Of a DNA stretch of 64,000 nucleotides, positions 9,401-17,352 are shown one piece after another. Every line of letters starts with the position of its first letter. Position 1 is the first letter of the stretch. The stretch lies in the NCBI RefSeq assembly GCF_018139145.2, contig NC_059487.1, positions 7,275,792 to 7,339,791 on the forward strand, written 5' to 3'. Both the position numbers and the translations under genes were made by a program. The stretch comes from Gymnogyps californianus. Lineage: Eukaryota > Chordata > Aves > Accipitriformes > Cathartidae. Under the pieces are notes generated by a model, which saw nothing but the letters and a program-made list of their open reading frames with translations, was not told the DNA's origin and did no database searches.

Positions 9401-11591
9401 CCTCCGATGGCTCAAGTTCCTCCACAGCAATTCCCCTATCCACCGAATTATGGTACTGGTACTAACGTGGGTTTTTTTGTCTGTCTGGTGTTCTTTTCCC
9501 TTTCTTCATTTATTATTAATCCAAACTACCTAAATACCGATCATTCTGAAAAAGGATGACTTCTTCCCTTCCCATCATTGCAAGAAGATAAACTAAAAGT
9601 ACTAGGTGATGATAACTGAAGTATATTGTCTGTCCTTCGTCTTTTAAGGAATAAGCCAACAACCTGATCCTGCGTTTAGCAGAGTATCAAGCCCTCCCAA
9701 CCCAATGATGTCATCAAGAATTGGACCCGCCCAGAATCCTATGATGCAGCATCCTCAGACAGCAACAATGTACCAGTCCCCCGAGATGAAGGGCTGGCCG
9801 TCGGGAAGCATGGCCAGGAGCAGGTGAACTTCTATACAGCTGTAACCTGTAGCTTAAAAATTGTCTTTCATTTTGTCAAAAGTAGAAGCTATGTTAAATA
9901 GCTTGTAGTAGGAAAAGGATTTAGAAGAGGGAAAAATAATTAGAGCTCTAGTGTCTGTATTGTCCTTGATCCTGCTCTGGTTTAGGAAATAACTGATTAA
10001 ATGTATCTTATGCTTAGCTCCATTTATTCATATTGGACCGCTGCAGTCTTTGTACCTGGAAGCAGCATTCACTCTTTGAATATTGAAAAAATAACTGGGG
10101 GAGAAATACAAAATTTCAGAATAGTATTACAATGTACAGCCCTAACAGAAGCCTCCAAAAAGGTTCCAATAGGAAACGCGTACACATACTTCTGTGCGTA
10201 TCTAAAAATTCAAAATTCCTTTTGGGAGGGAAATTTCTGTTTCTACGTTAAACAGATATTCGGTAGAAACAAGTAAATGTAAAAATAGTTTTATGCTTCT
10301 GGTGACGACATAGTTCTTATCTTTCACGTGTTGACAGCTGGTGCAGGGAAGGCAATGTATCAATGTGTAAACTTCTTGGAAGGTAATTTTATTTGTCCTT
10401 TTGTGCTTCAGTTCTTTCCCACAGCAGCAGTTCAGCCATCAAGGTAATCCAGCAGCGTACAGCATGATGCACATGAATGGCAGCAGTGGCCATATTGGGC
10501 AGATGAATATTAATACCATGCCTATGTCAGGGATGCCTATGGGTCCGGACCAGGTAAGTTGTACACAAAGATGGATGAAAAGATCTGTTGACTCTCTTCC
10601 CATTGAGTACAATTTGCTTCAAGCCATTCCTCTGGCACAATCCTGTCCTCAGTTACCCCGTTTTGTTTGTATTTACATCTGTGGACCTACCCTTTGTGTG
10701 TCCCAAGAGATACCTTATTTTTGATGATATTTCAATCAAATCCATGATGAACCCAAGCCGTATGCTGTGATTAGCCGTTGACTTTGAAGTATCATAGGTA
10801 GGATCAAGGCTTAAACTGCACAAAGGATGCTTAAATACTTCTGAGCCTGGAGAAACCCCCGAGAGCAAAACATGGAGGTTGTGAAAAGCATCTTCAGCAG
10901 ACGTAAAAGATTATACATAATAGCTCTCATGAGTCAGACCAAGAATCCTGGCAGCACAGGAGCCGCCTTCTGGCAGAAGCTGATGATGATACTTACCCTT
11001 ACAATACCTTAGAACAGCTTGTGTAGGCATAGCAAGAAACTACGGAAAATGTAGGCCCCTTACTTAAGGGAAAAGTGAGCTAATAACAGGCACTGCACAG
11101 AAGGCTGAAATGCTAAATACATTTTTGCTGTAATCTTTCCACAACATACCAAGGGATGAGCAACGTAATATTGAGGTAAGCTAAATTTATTCAAGTAGAA
11201 AGTACCTCATGAAATTTTGTCTAAGGTACCTAAGGAAGCAGCCAAAATAATCTGAGGACTTCTGGGGGATAAGTAAGGTATTGGAGGACCTTGATGTAAC
11301 AAATACCTGTTATAAAGAGGGGAAAATGAAGGTGACGTGTCAGATTTTCCAAACCCACATGTCATACAGTGAAGATACCCAAATAAGGTGTTTAGGAAAT
11401 TCTGGGACAGCGTTTCTTTTCTACAAACTTATCTTCAAAGCGGAGCACTAAAATGCTGTTGTTCTGCTTAGAAATTGACTATCAGTACTTTCCTCTTCAA
11501 AATGCAGTACGTTAACCAGTTTTTTCAGCAAAGGTATTTTTTATTTTCTCTGATGATTGTTTCTTCTTTTCTTTAACAGAAATACTGCTGA
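1..11591 (+). CDS. NCOA3: NCOA3 (SRC-3/ACTR/AIB1) nuclear receptor coactivator 3, 3' half, 12 exons
   Basis: This p160 coactivator binds ligand-bound nuclear receptors in the nucleus and recruits CBP/p300 and arginine methyltransferases. The coding join is 1-431, 2021-2156, 3296-3484, 4016-4255, 5661-5787, 6279-6450, 7242-7538, 8650-8754, 9227-9452, 9649-9823, 10412-10553 and 11580-11591; all phases agree and give 749 codons before TGA. Visible landmarks are LXXLL boxes (I-L-H-K-L-L at 96-113, L-L-R-Y-L-L at 264-281), the CBP/p300-interaction domain (L-L-D-Q-L-H-T-L-L in 6279-6450), a short Q run (9320-9334) and the terminal M-G-P-D-Q-K-Y-C. Human NCOA3 is about 1,420 residues, so roughly the N-terminal half (bHLH-PAS and first receptor box) lies off the left edge. 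The box context ([12 protein letters not shown]) and the K-Y-C end distinguish it from NCOA1 and NCOA2. Confidence 0.97.
432..2020 (+). other. NCOA3 intron with 28-base C run
   Basis: The intron runs from donor GTACAG to acceptor TCTTTTTCAG. It contains an uninterrupted C28 tract at 931-958 and an A run near 1829-1843; otherwise it is AT-rich unique sequence with nothing recognised. Confidence 0.85.
931..958. repeat. poly-C mononucleotide tract, 28 bases
   Basis: Twenty-eight consecutive C on the + strand (G on the other), intronic in NCOA3. Such a tract can form i-motif or G-quadruplex structures and is length-unstable, so the assembled length may be inaccurate. Confidence 0.97.
2021..2156 (+). 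CDS. NCOA3: NCOA3 exon, [11 protein letters not shown] segment
   Basis: Acceptor TTTTTCAG precedes ATGAGTGGA; donor is G|GTAAGG. The 136 nt run from phase 0 to phase 1. It encodes [16 protein letters not shown], an acidic helix conserved in NCOA3 after the third receptor box, then N-L-G-T-K-Q. The ATG is internal, not a start. Confidence 0.95.
2157..3295 (+). other. NCOA3 intron, no recognised element
   Basis: AT-rich intron between GTAAGG and TTAACAG. No repeat, RNA gene or coding-like segment was recognised in it. Confidence 0.8.
3296..3484 (+). CDS. NCOA3: NCOA3 exon, S-P-Q-S-V / S-L-D-N-P-V segment
   Basis: Acceptor is AACAG|GT and the exon is 189 nt, phase 1 to phase 1. It encodes a Ser/Pro/Asn-rich low-complexity region containing [10 protein letters not shown] and G-G-S-P-R-M-I. 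The donor G|GTTTGT departs from the usual GTRAGT, but it is the only nearby site that preserves phase with the next exon. Confidence 0.9.
4016..4255 (+). CDS. NCOA3: NCOA3 exon, P-N-R-N-V / D-W-G-L-P-N-S-K segment
   Basis: Acceptor TTATAG, donor A|GTAAGT, 240 nt, phase 1 to phase 1. It encodes [13 protein letters not shown] and [10 protein letters not shown], all landmarks of the disordered region N-terminal to the CBP-binding domain. The local GC rise at 4130-4200 fits coding sequence. Confidence 0.94.
4256..5660 (+). other. NCOA3 intron, no recognised element
   Basis: About 1.4 kb of intron with a T run near 5341-5357. No transposon, RNA gene or exon-like open frame was recognised. Confidence 0.8.
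5661..5787 (+). CDS. NCOA3: NCOA3 exon, [11 protein letters not shown] segment
   Basis: Acceptor CTTGCAG, donor AG|GTAGAA, 127 nt, phase 1 to phase 2. It encodes M-G-G-N-P-Y-G-Q and [12 protein letters not shown], the region just before the CBP/p300-interaction domain. Confidence 0.94.
6279..6450 (+). CDS. NCOA3: NCOA3 exon, CBP/p300-interaction domain (AD1)
   Basis: Acceptor TTTATAG, donor CAA|GTAAGT, 172 nt, phase 2 to phase 0. It encodes N-S-L-D-D-L, then [15 protein letters not shown], then [17 protein letters not shown]. These are the three helices that in ACTR fold together with the nuclear coactivator binding domain of CBP/p300. It is the most conserved part of the gene visible here. 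Confidence 0.97.
6451..7241 (+). other. NCOA3 intron, no recognised element
   Basis: Intron with a short G run near 6714-6720. The acceptor ends TGTTGAAG and has a weak polypyrimidine tract. Nothing else was recognised. Confidence 0.75.
7242..7538 (+). CDS. NCOA3: NCOA3 exon, Q-A-L-E-P-K-Q-D / acetyltransferase-region start
   Basis: The exon is 297 nt (99 codons), phase 0 to 0, with donor CAG|GTAATC. It encodes G-Q-A-L-E-P-K-Q-D (tail of the CBP-binding segment), S-F-N-S-V-M-N-Q-M and [12 protein letters not shown], ending [14 protein letters not shown]. In human NCOA3 this starts the region reported to have weak histone acetyltransferase activity. Confidence 0.96.
7539..8649 (+). other. NCOA3 intron, no recognised element
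   Basis: The open frame continues to 7700 past the donor but loses NCOA3 similarity at once. An A run lies near 8412-8426. Nothing else was recognised. Confidence 0.8.
8650..8754 (+). CDS. NCOA3: NCOA3 exon, [15 protein letters not shown] segment
   Basis: Acceptor TTCCAAG, donor CAG|GTAGGT, 105 nt, phase 0 to 0. It encodes [13 protein letters not shown] and V-M-R-P-V-M-Q-P-Q. An alternative in-frame donor CAG|GTGGGA at 8743 would drop the last four residues, V-G-S-Q. Confidence 0.94.
9227..9452 (+). CDS. NCOA3: NCOA3 exon, Q-rich segment
   Basis: The acceptor is a tandem GATAG|CAG|CAAGG, so the exon may start at 9227 or 9230. Donor chosen is TAT G|GTACTG. The product contains [28 protein letters not shown], only five Q (9320-9334), then [10 protein letters not shown] and [10 protein letters not shown]. 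Human NCOA3 has a long polymorphic polyglutamine here. Confidence 0.95.
9649..9823 (+). CDS. NCOA3: NCOA3 exon, M-K-G-W-P-S-G segment
   Basis: Acceptor TTTTAAG, donor AG|GTGAAC, 175 nt, phase 1 to phase 2. It encodes [30 protein letters not shown] and [14 protein letters not shown]. This is the C-terminal activation region. Confidence 0.95.
9824..10411 (+). other. NCOA3 intron, no recognised element
   Basis: Intron between GTGAAC and TGCTTCAG. A 91-codon open frame at 10001-10276 shows no recognisable protein features and is treated as chance. Confidence 0.75.
10412..10553 (+). CDS. NCOA3: NCOA3 penultimate coding exon
   Basis: Acceptor GCTTCAG, donor CAG|GTAAGT, 142 nt, phase 2 to phase 0. 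It encodes [27 protein letters not shown] and [10 protein letters not shown], the conserved Met-rich end of NCOA3. Confidence 0.96.
10554..11579 (+). other. last NCOA3 intron, no recognised element
   Basis: About 1 kb between GTAAGT and CTTTAACAG. No repeat family or RNA gene was recognised. Confidence 0.8.
11580..11591 (+). CDS. NCOA3: NCOA3 terminal coding exon, K-Y-C-stop
   Basis: Acceptor CTTTAACAG is followed directly by AAA TAC TGC TGA, giving the K-Y-C end of NCOA3. Only nine coding bases precede the stop; the rest of the exon is 3' UTR. The ORF is far too short to find except by splicing logic. Confidence 0.95.
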   Translation, partial: KYC

Positions 11592-12666
11592 CACCTAGAA
11601 CCGTTTCTTCAAACAAGAATGCGCTGTATTAACGATGCACTAGTATTATAAAGGAAAGCTACGCATTCTTCGCAGCAACTAGTACTGGCCTTACGGAAAT
11701 AAGTGATTTTTCCTGTTAATCACCATGATGTCCTAAGTTACTTCATTCAGAGGGAAAAAAAAACAAAAACCAACAACAAACCCCATTTTAGTAGAAGCAG
11801 TCTCTGTATTACTGTATATTGTGGTGTACAGAAAAGGTCATAAATATTTTTGGCGCTCTGCCTCTAGAAATGTGAATTTGGCAATGGCATTTTAGTAGAT
11901 AGGATGGGTAGACTCCTGGTATACCTTCTCTGTTTGCTGTCGCTATCCAAAGCCCTTTAACTACAGGCAGACAAAAGTGCCTGGAGAAGTCACGGTGGTA
12001 AGAATTTTCTGATTTCTCTAGTAACAATATCTGACAGAGAATGTAGTTCCTAGCCTTGACTCTTTTATGTTAATTCCTGAATCTAAATGCTGCTTTTAAT
12101 CTCTTACCCCCAAGAGTCAGGATTTCCCAAGCAAAGTAGCAGTGCAAAATGAATTGGCACATACTAGTCCAAAATCCTGTCCATTGAAGCCAAGGGGTAA
12201 AAAGAGAGGATAATAAATTTAAATTATTTAAACACAATTGTGACTAATATTTACATATTGATGTGCAGCTGAGTGCACTTTATAAAAGACTATATAATGG
12301 ATTAATGCAATATCTTTGATAAGGACTTAATATGAAGGTAGGGTGTACTCGTGTTCCTTCTCAAACACAATCTCTTAAGAATTATTTGAAAAGACTGCAT
12401 AATGTAATGTTTTCTGTGTGTGGAAATTAGAGCAATAATCTTTCATCTTTTTGAAAATAACTTCAGAAAACTCAAGGCAAGGCACTGCAGTCTGAATCAG
12501 AATTTTGCAGTCTTTTTGTGAATAAATTTTGTAAATACGATCTTTAAGATAATGTATTATATATATGACTTTTGTAGGTCACTAACTCATTTTTGCAGAG
12601 TTTGTGAAGCTAAATATTTAACAAAATCGATTTCTGTAAACTCAGTGTAGTTGAGGTCCAAATAGA

Positions 12667-12693
12667 TTTTTTTTTTTTTTTTTTTTTTTTTTT
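12667..12693. repeat. poly-T tract, 27 bases, in NCOA3 3' UTR
   Basis: Twenty-seven T in a row on the sense strand, that is U27 in the mRNA, about 1.1 kb after the stop. Its length is likely variable. Confidence 0.95.
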
Positions 12694-14835
12694 GTTTAAT
12701 TAAATTTAATGACTTTGAAGCTGGGTGACTTTGGCCCGCATCTTTCTCTTCTTTGGTCTTCAACACTTCATTTATTTTTACATCTTTAACATATAGTTTT
12801 TTTATAAAAGACCAGTTGTTAAATGCTTTCTCCACCTGTGAGCACTTTGTTATTTCTTTTTACATAAGGCAATTTGACAAAAAGGCTCTGCATTGTAAGA
12901 TGTTATGACTTGTCATGACAGTCATGTCTTTCTATAATATGTTGCCTTTTCAGTTGATGAATCTGGATTGTGTCTTTTTTGGTCAATTCTAATGAATTCT
13001 AAATGTTCTTCAAAAAAGTTTGTCTGTTGCAAAATATTTGTTGTTACACGACATCCAGACATCTTTAAGGATATTAAGCCACACTTTAACCAAATGTCTG
13101 CACCTCATTAGAGTGTTCTAATAGTAATGAATGTATTTTCTAAGCAGGTTTCTCTCGTATCAGTATTTAAGTAAGTCTGGTTACAAATTTATTCATGTCA
13201 TTTGCTGATAGGTTTGGTTTTTCCCCCCCCTCTATTTTGGTTCCTTGAAATGAAGATCCCTTTGCGGTTTTTCCAGTTTCAGGCAGTTACGAGTCAAACT
13301 TCTAAACTTCCACAAGGGACGACCCAGAAATGTTTAAGAAAGATGTGTGGTGCTTTTGTTCTGTTGTTCACTGTGTAATGGAAAACTGACTTCTCCCAAG
13401 TGAGTAAAAAAAAAAAAAATCTGTGTTCTTGATTGCTTCTTCTTGGTACTGTAAGCAAGAGGTGGTTTTATTGTTCAGAATATTCAGTGATCTTCCATTT
13501 TAATAGAAGTAACTTTAGAAATATTCTCAAAAAAGTTCATCCTTAGCATACGTACAGCCAGTTGTGTTCCAAAGGGAATGTAGATGCAGTCGGTCTACTT
13601 TATGCAACCCTGTCTCTGCAATTAGTACTGAGTATACAGATGAGGTGATAGTATTTATTTGAAACCTTCAGTCCAATTCGTGTGTTTTTTAATGCAAAAC
13701 TTTTAAAAGCCTAAGGAACTTTTATCTTCTTTTTTTATTTCTTAGAACATATCTATTTGTTAAGTGCTGCCTGCTGAAGTTGGAAGGCAACAATCCCTTG
13801 CTTTTTATATTAAATCAGAGTAGAACAATCTTTATATTTTGTAGTTGTTCATTATATTGATGAAAACTACAAACCCTGATTGCTTTCATTAGGTGAGCTC
13901 TTAAGACTACATACTACTTTATACATTGTGCCCTTTTAATTTTTTTTTTTAAATGAGTGATTCTATTTATACATCTCTGTATAACTGGTACCTGACTGAT
14001 GTTACAAAGGATCATCGTTTTCTCATCTGTGTTTAGAATGTTGGAGCTTTCCAGTACCTACTTTTTTGCTGAATCCAAAGATTTTTAGTTTAAACTTGAT
14101 TAAGGGGGGGAGGGGAGCATTTTTGAAATGCATTGATGACATCTTTCTTGGCAGCACTGATCCTAAATACTACATCAAGTTTGAAAATCTTACCTACTGC
14201 AGTAAATAAAACTGACCTTGAAATCCGTTGACATTTAATATCTCTACCAATTCTGTTCTGGTTCTATAGCAGCAGATTTTTCTGAATGTTTTTTAAAAAA
14301 TAACCTGTGTAACATTTTTCAACAGTAAAAGAACAGTTAGCTAGTACAACCACCTCTGATCACTGCTGCATAATGAGCATCATTTTGCTACATGCCTCTG
14401 TTACTCTTTCGATCACAGAAACCTTGTTTTTATGAAATTCGTACGTAGTATTGTTTTCCAATCTTGGCCTAAAATACTACTTTTAAAGTTAGAAAACCAG
14501 GACCATTTTTCAGTCATAAGACAAAAACTATTTGAATGTTGTACCAATTAGCACACGTTTTATTTTAGAATTTATGTGCAGACTACCAGATGACAGAATG
14601 ATACAGCAAGTATGAAACCATGTAATTCTGAGAGCAATATTTTTAAAAATTCTCAGGAGAAGGCATACAGTATTGAGAATTGCATTTAAGTTTAGTTTAC
14701 ATTATAAGTATTGCTTGAAATATCTGTATCTTTATTTTGCAAAACAGAAAAATCATGGGACTGATTTATAAAAGAGTTGGTTGTAAGGTATTACTGCTCT
14801 TCTGATTTTTGTGTTTGGATGTTAATAATAATGTA

Positions 14836-14841
14836 AATAAA
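14836..14841 (+). other. probable distal NCOA3 polyadenylation signal
   Basis: Canonical AATAAA followed within 60 bases by GT-containing sequence. It is the most distal canonical signal before the sequence changes toward the intergenic gap. Alternative upstream signals are at 12521 and 14205. Confidence 0.55.
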
Positions 14842-14862
14842 GGTTTCTATTTAAAATCAGAA

Positions 14863-16229
14863 CTTGGTGACACAGTGTATTAGCTGTCTAATACTTTAAG
14901 GCTGATGATAACTGTATCCTGGAAAGGTCAGCGAAAATCTGGTGCTATTACTGAGGAAAGCTATGTATAGCAAATGATTTAAATTTTTTCCTAGCTGGCC
15001 GTAAAATCTAAGGGAGTAACAACTTTGACATTCCACCTATGAGACCCATTTAGCAACTAAAGCTGCATTGACACCGAGTGGAATTTATGTCTTTTTCAAC
15101 TTAAATAGCAGCCTTTAGCAGAGCCGAAAGGAGAAGAGGTGGGAGCTTTCCCCATAACTTGGCCACAACCTGCCTTTCATAAAGTAACAGCTGCTTCTTG
15201 TGTCACGTACGTACAAGTCCCACAGCTCCATGTGTTGTACAAAGGGACGTGGTAACTTTTCAGGCTTCTGACTGATACGTAACAGGAGCAGTGGCCGCGC
15301 AGGATTTTGATAGTCACGCCCTCATCTTGTCAAAGACGATAGGCTGAACACACAAAAAAGGTAAGTGCAAATTTTTTTTTAATGTAATGTAACCTAGTAT
15401 TTCTTTCTGCGTACTCACTGGGAATGGTAGACAGCTAACACTTTTCTCTGGAAAGCAGCAAAAATGTGTTTCTATTGCTGAGTTTAAAGTCAGTATTTTT
15501 CACTTATTTGTATTGAGATCCAGGATCTCATCACCTAGCAGATGTTTCTGATGATCCATGAAACCTCTAACAGGTTATAAACAAAATCTATGGCTAGATT
15601 AAGACAGACAATCATATATTACTTCCATAATTTAAAAAAACTTGCAAGAAAATTTTGGGAAGTGTATTTGACTTATTCACGTGTGATACAAATACAGGCT
15701 CAAGCCTAGTTTTACTATATAGCACATAGAATGAAAGCCCCCACTGCCACTTTTTGAGCGGGTTTTTGTTTTTCCTCAGTTCCTAAATTCAAGTACATTT
15801 TTTGAGTGTGGGGGTGTGGTACCAGAGATCTATATCCCTCGTGAAGTAATTCCACTTGAATTTCCTAATGTGCAAAACCAGGCAGGGTATCAAAATAATT
15901 TCCGTGATGTATTTTACACTGCATTTCTAGAAGTGCAAGTTAAGTTTGTGTTTCGAAAAAAAAGTACCTCTTTGTTAAGAGTGAAGGCCACAGTTGGTCG
16001 AGTCTGTCACATGAGCTCCCTCCTGCATGTGCCTTTAAAACAGGTAGCAGATTAACATGAAACAAATGATAAATACAAATATCACCGCTAGTGCCTGTAC
16101 TACAATGTGTTTAATAACGTCTTTATGAAAATACTCAAATAGACTCTGTACACTGTGCTTCCTTAGTAAAATGATGGTTTTTTCCCTTTAAAAGCCTTTA
16201 AACAGTAACTGTCATTCAGAACATCTACT
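14863..16229. other. gap between convergent NCOA3 and SULF2 3' ends
   Basis: About 1.4 kb between the inferred 3' ends. It holds no recognised transposon. A 79-codon open frame at 15816-16055 has no recognisable features. Either UTR may extend into this gap. Confidence 0.5.
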
Positions 16230-16234
16230 TTTTT

Positions 16235-17321
16235 GTAGACTATAACTAGATTATTCTTTATTGGCTACAAGTATTGAACTTCTTGGAGCTGCCTTTTTTT
16301 AAAATAAATGTAAAAGTTACACTACTAAGCAAATGCTGCTTTCTCACAGGAATTGTTTTGGTTTTGAACATACAATATAATATTACCACATAAAAAAAAT
16401 TCATACAAATCTGATTTCATTAAAATTTAAGATGTACATTTACTGAAATTTTTCAGTACTTTTAAAAATGGATAAATTCTGAAATGTATTATGCAACATT
16501 AAGTAATATTTTGAGAAATGGTCTGTGGGCATTCCACTCTTTTTATTAACAAAATTCTTCACAACCTGAAGGAATTTATTTTCAAACAGTATATTGATCA
16601 ATATTTACATAACCCCTCCAAAAATCTGGCATCCTGTTAGTCAAGATTTTTCTCTAATTTTCCTAGAGGTGTCAATAGGATGGACAAGTAGACATGAAAC
16701 TAAAACATCCTCAGAAAAAATTTGAGAAATACCATGGGTGTTGAGAATATTCAATGCTGCTCACTTCAGTTCCTGAATCTCTTAAAAGTTCTTTTCCACC
16801 ATTACTTTTACCCCAGTTAGGAGCAAAAGCAGCCATGTTTTCTAAATCTTGCTTTAGAGTTACACTTGGCTTTGAAGTTCTTTCTCATGACAACTGAAGA
16901 TAGAGTTGAACGGAAAAATGTTTACTTCCGCGTCTTTGTGTACACTTTGCCCCCTGGGATGGCAATCCTCTTTGGGATGCGGCTGTATTGCCTCTTCTGT
17001 CAATTCCTGGATCAGTTAGTGGTGTCTTCTTGAAGTAAAATGCCTTGTGAAGCAGGTGAGGTATAATCCAAAGCAAAAAGCAGGTACAATAGTGGATTTC
17101 AGAGACCTGTATTTCTGACAGCATTTCCCATAATTTCACTGCATCTACTGAATTCACTCACCAGTGCAAACATTCTATCTATTTCAGCCTCAAAGTTTAT
17201 CCAGTCCTCCAGGCTAACATTGTAACTCTTTCTGAAGTCATACCCATTTTCATTTAGTCTGTACATGGATTCAAGTTCTGGCCAGTTTGTATCCTCATGG
17301 AGGTGCAGCAGTTGGGGGAGG
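16235..17321 (-). other. SULF2: SULF2 3' UTR (inferred extent)
   Basis: Follows the TAA at 17322-17324 down to the AATAAA at 16257-16262. The first 220 bases are unusual for a UTR: in another sense frame they stay open and read as protein-like sequence to 17099 (see the alternative C-terminus entry). The lower half is AT-rich with no feature recognised. Confidence 0.55.
16257..16262 (-). other. candidate SULF2 polyadenylation signal
   Basis: TTTATT on the + strand is AATAAA on the SULF2 sense strand. It is the most distal canonical signal seen below the stop; others are at 16542-16547 and 16575-16580. Which one is used cannot be told from sequence. Confidence 0.45.
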
Positions 17322-17352
17322 TTAGCCCTCCCATCCTTCCCACAGTTGTCCT
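17099..17352 (-). CDS. possible alternative SULF2 C-terminus in a second frame
   Basis: Hypothetical. In the frame entered from a phase-1 donor, the terminal exon encodes 84 residues: E-D-N-C-G-K-D-G-R, then L-P-Q-L-L-H-L-H-E-D, N-W-P-E-L-E-S-M-Y-R-L and S-L-E-D-W-I-N-F-E-A-E-I-D-R, ending at TGA 17101-17099. The donor at 20168 is phase 1, so skipping both exons 18773-18803 and 18430-18486 would join M-D-L to it. Composition is balanced, amphipathic and contains an N-V-S sequon. Only 31 bases overlap the normal coding frame; the rest is normal 3' UTR. A homologue is not confidently recognised. Confidence 0.4.
17322..17352 (-). CDS. SULF2: SULF2 terminal coding exon, [13 protein letters not shown]
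   Basis: Acceptor TTTTAAAG|A, phase 2. The first base completes Leu (CT+A), then nine codons give G-Q-L-W-E-G-W-E-G and TAA. Both SULF1 and SULF2 end with this motif (one residue differs in SULF1), which fixes the acceptor at AAAG rather than the AG two bases later. Confidence 0.93.

Larger units (their letters stand above)
11592..14862 (+). other. NCOA3: NCOA3 3' UTR (about 3.3 kb)
   Basis: From the TGA to a polyadenylation signal AATAAA at 14836-14841 the sequence is AT-rich, without long open frames, and has many ATTTA/TTTTTAAT elements. Further AATAAA signals lie at 12521-12526 and 14205-14210, so shorter forms are possible. A T27 run sits at 12667-12693. A length near 3.3 kb suits the long UTR known in mammals. 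The exact end is inferred. Confidence 0.7.

Noticed and set aside
15816..16055. 79-codon + strand frame in the intergenic gap
   Set aside because: No recognised motif and no supporting splice sites or promoter signals.
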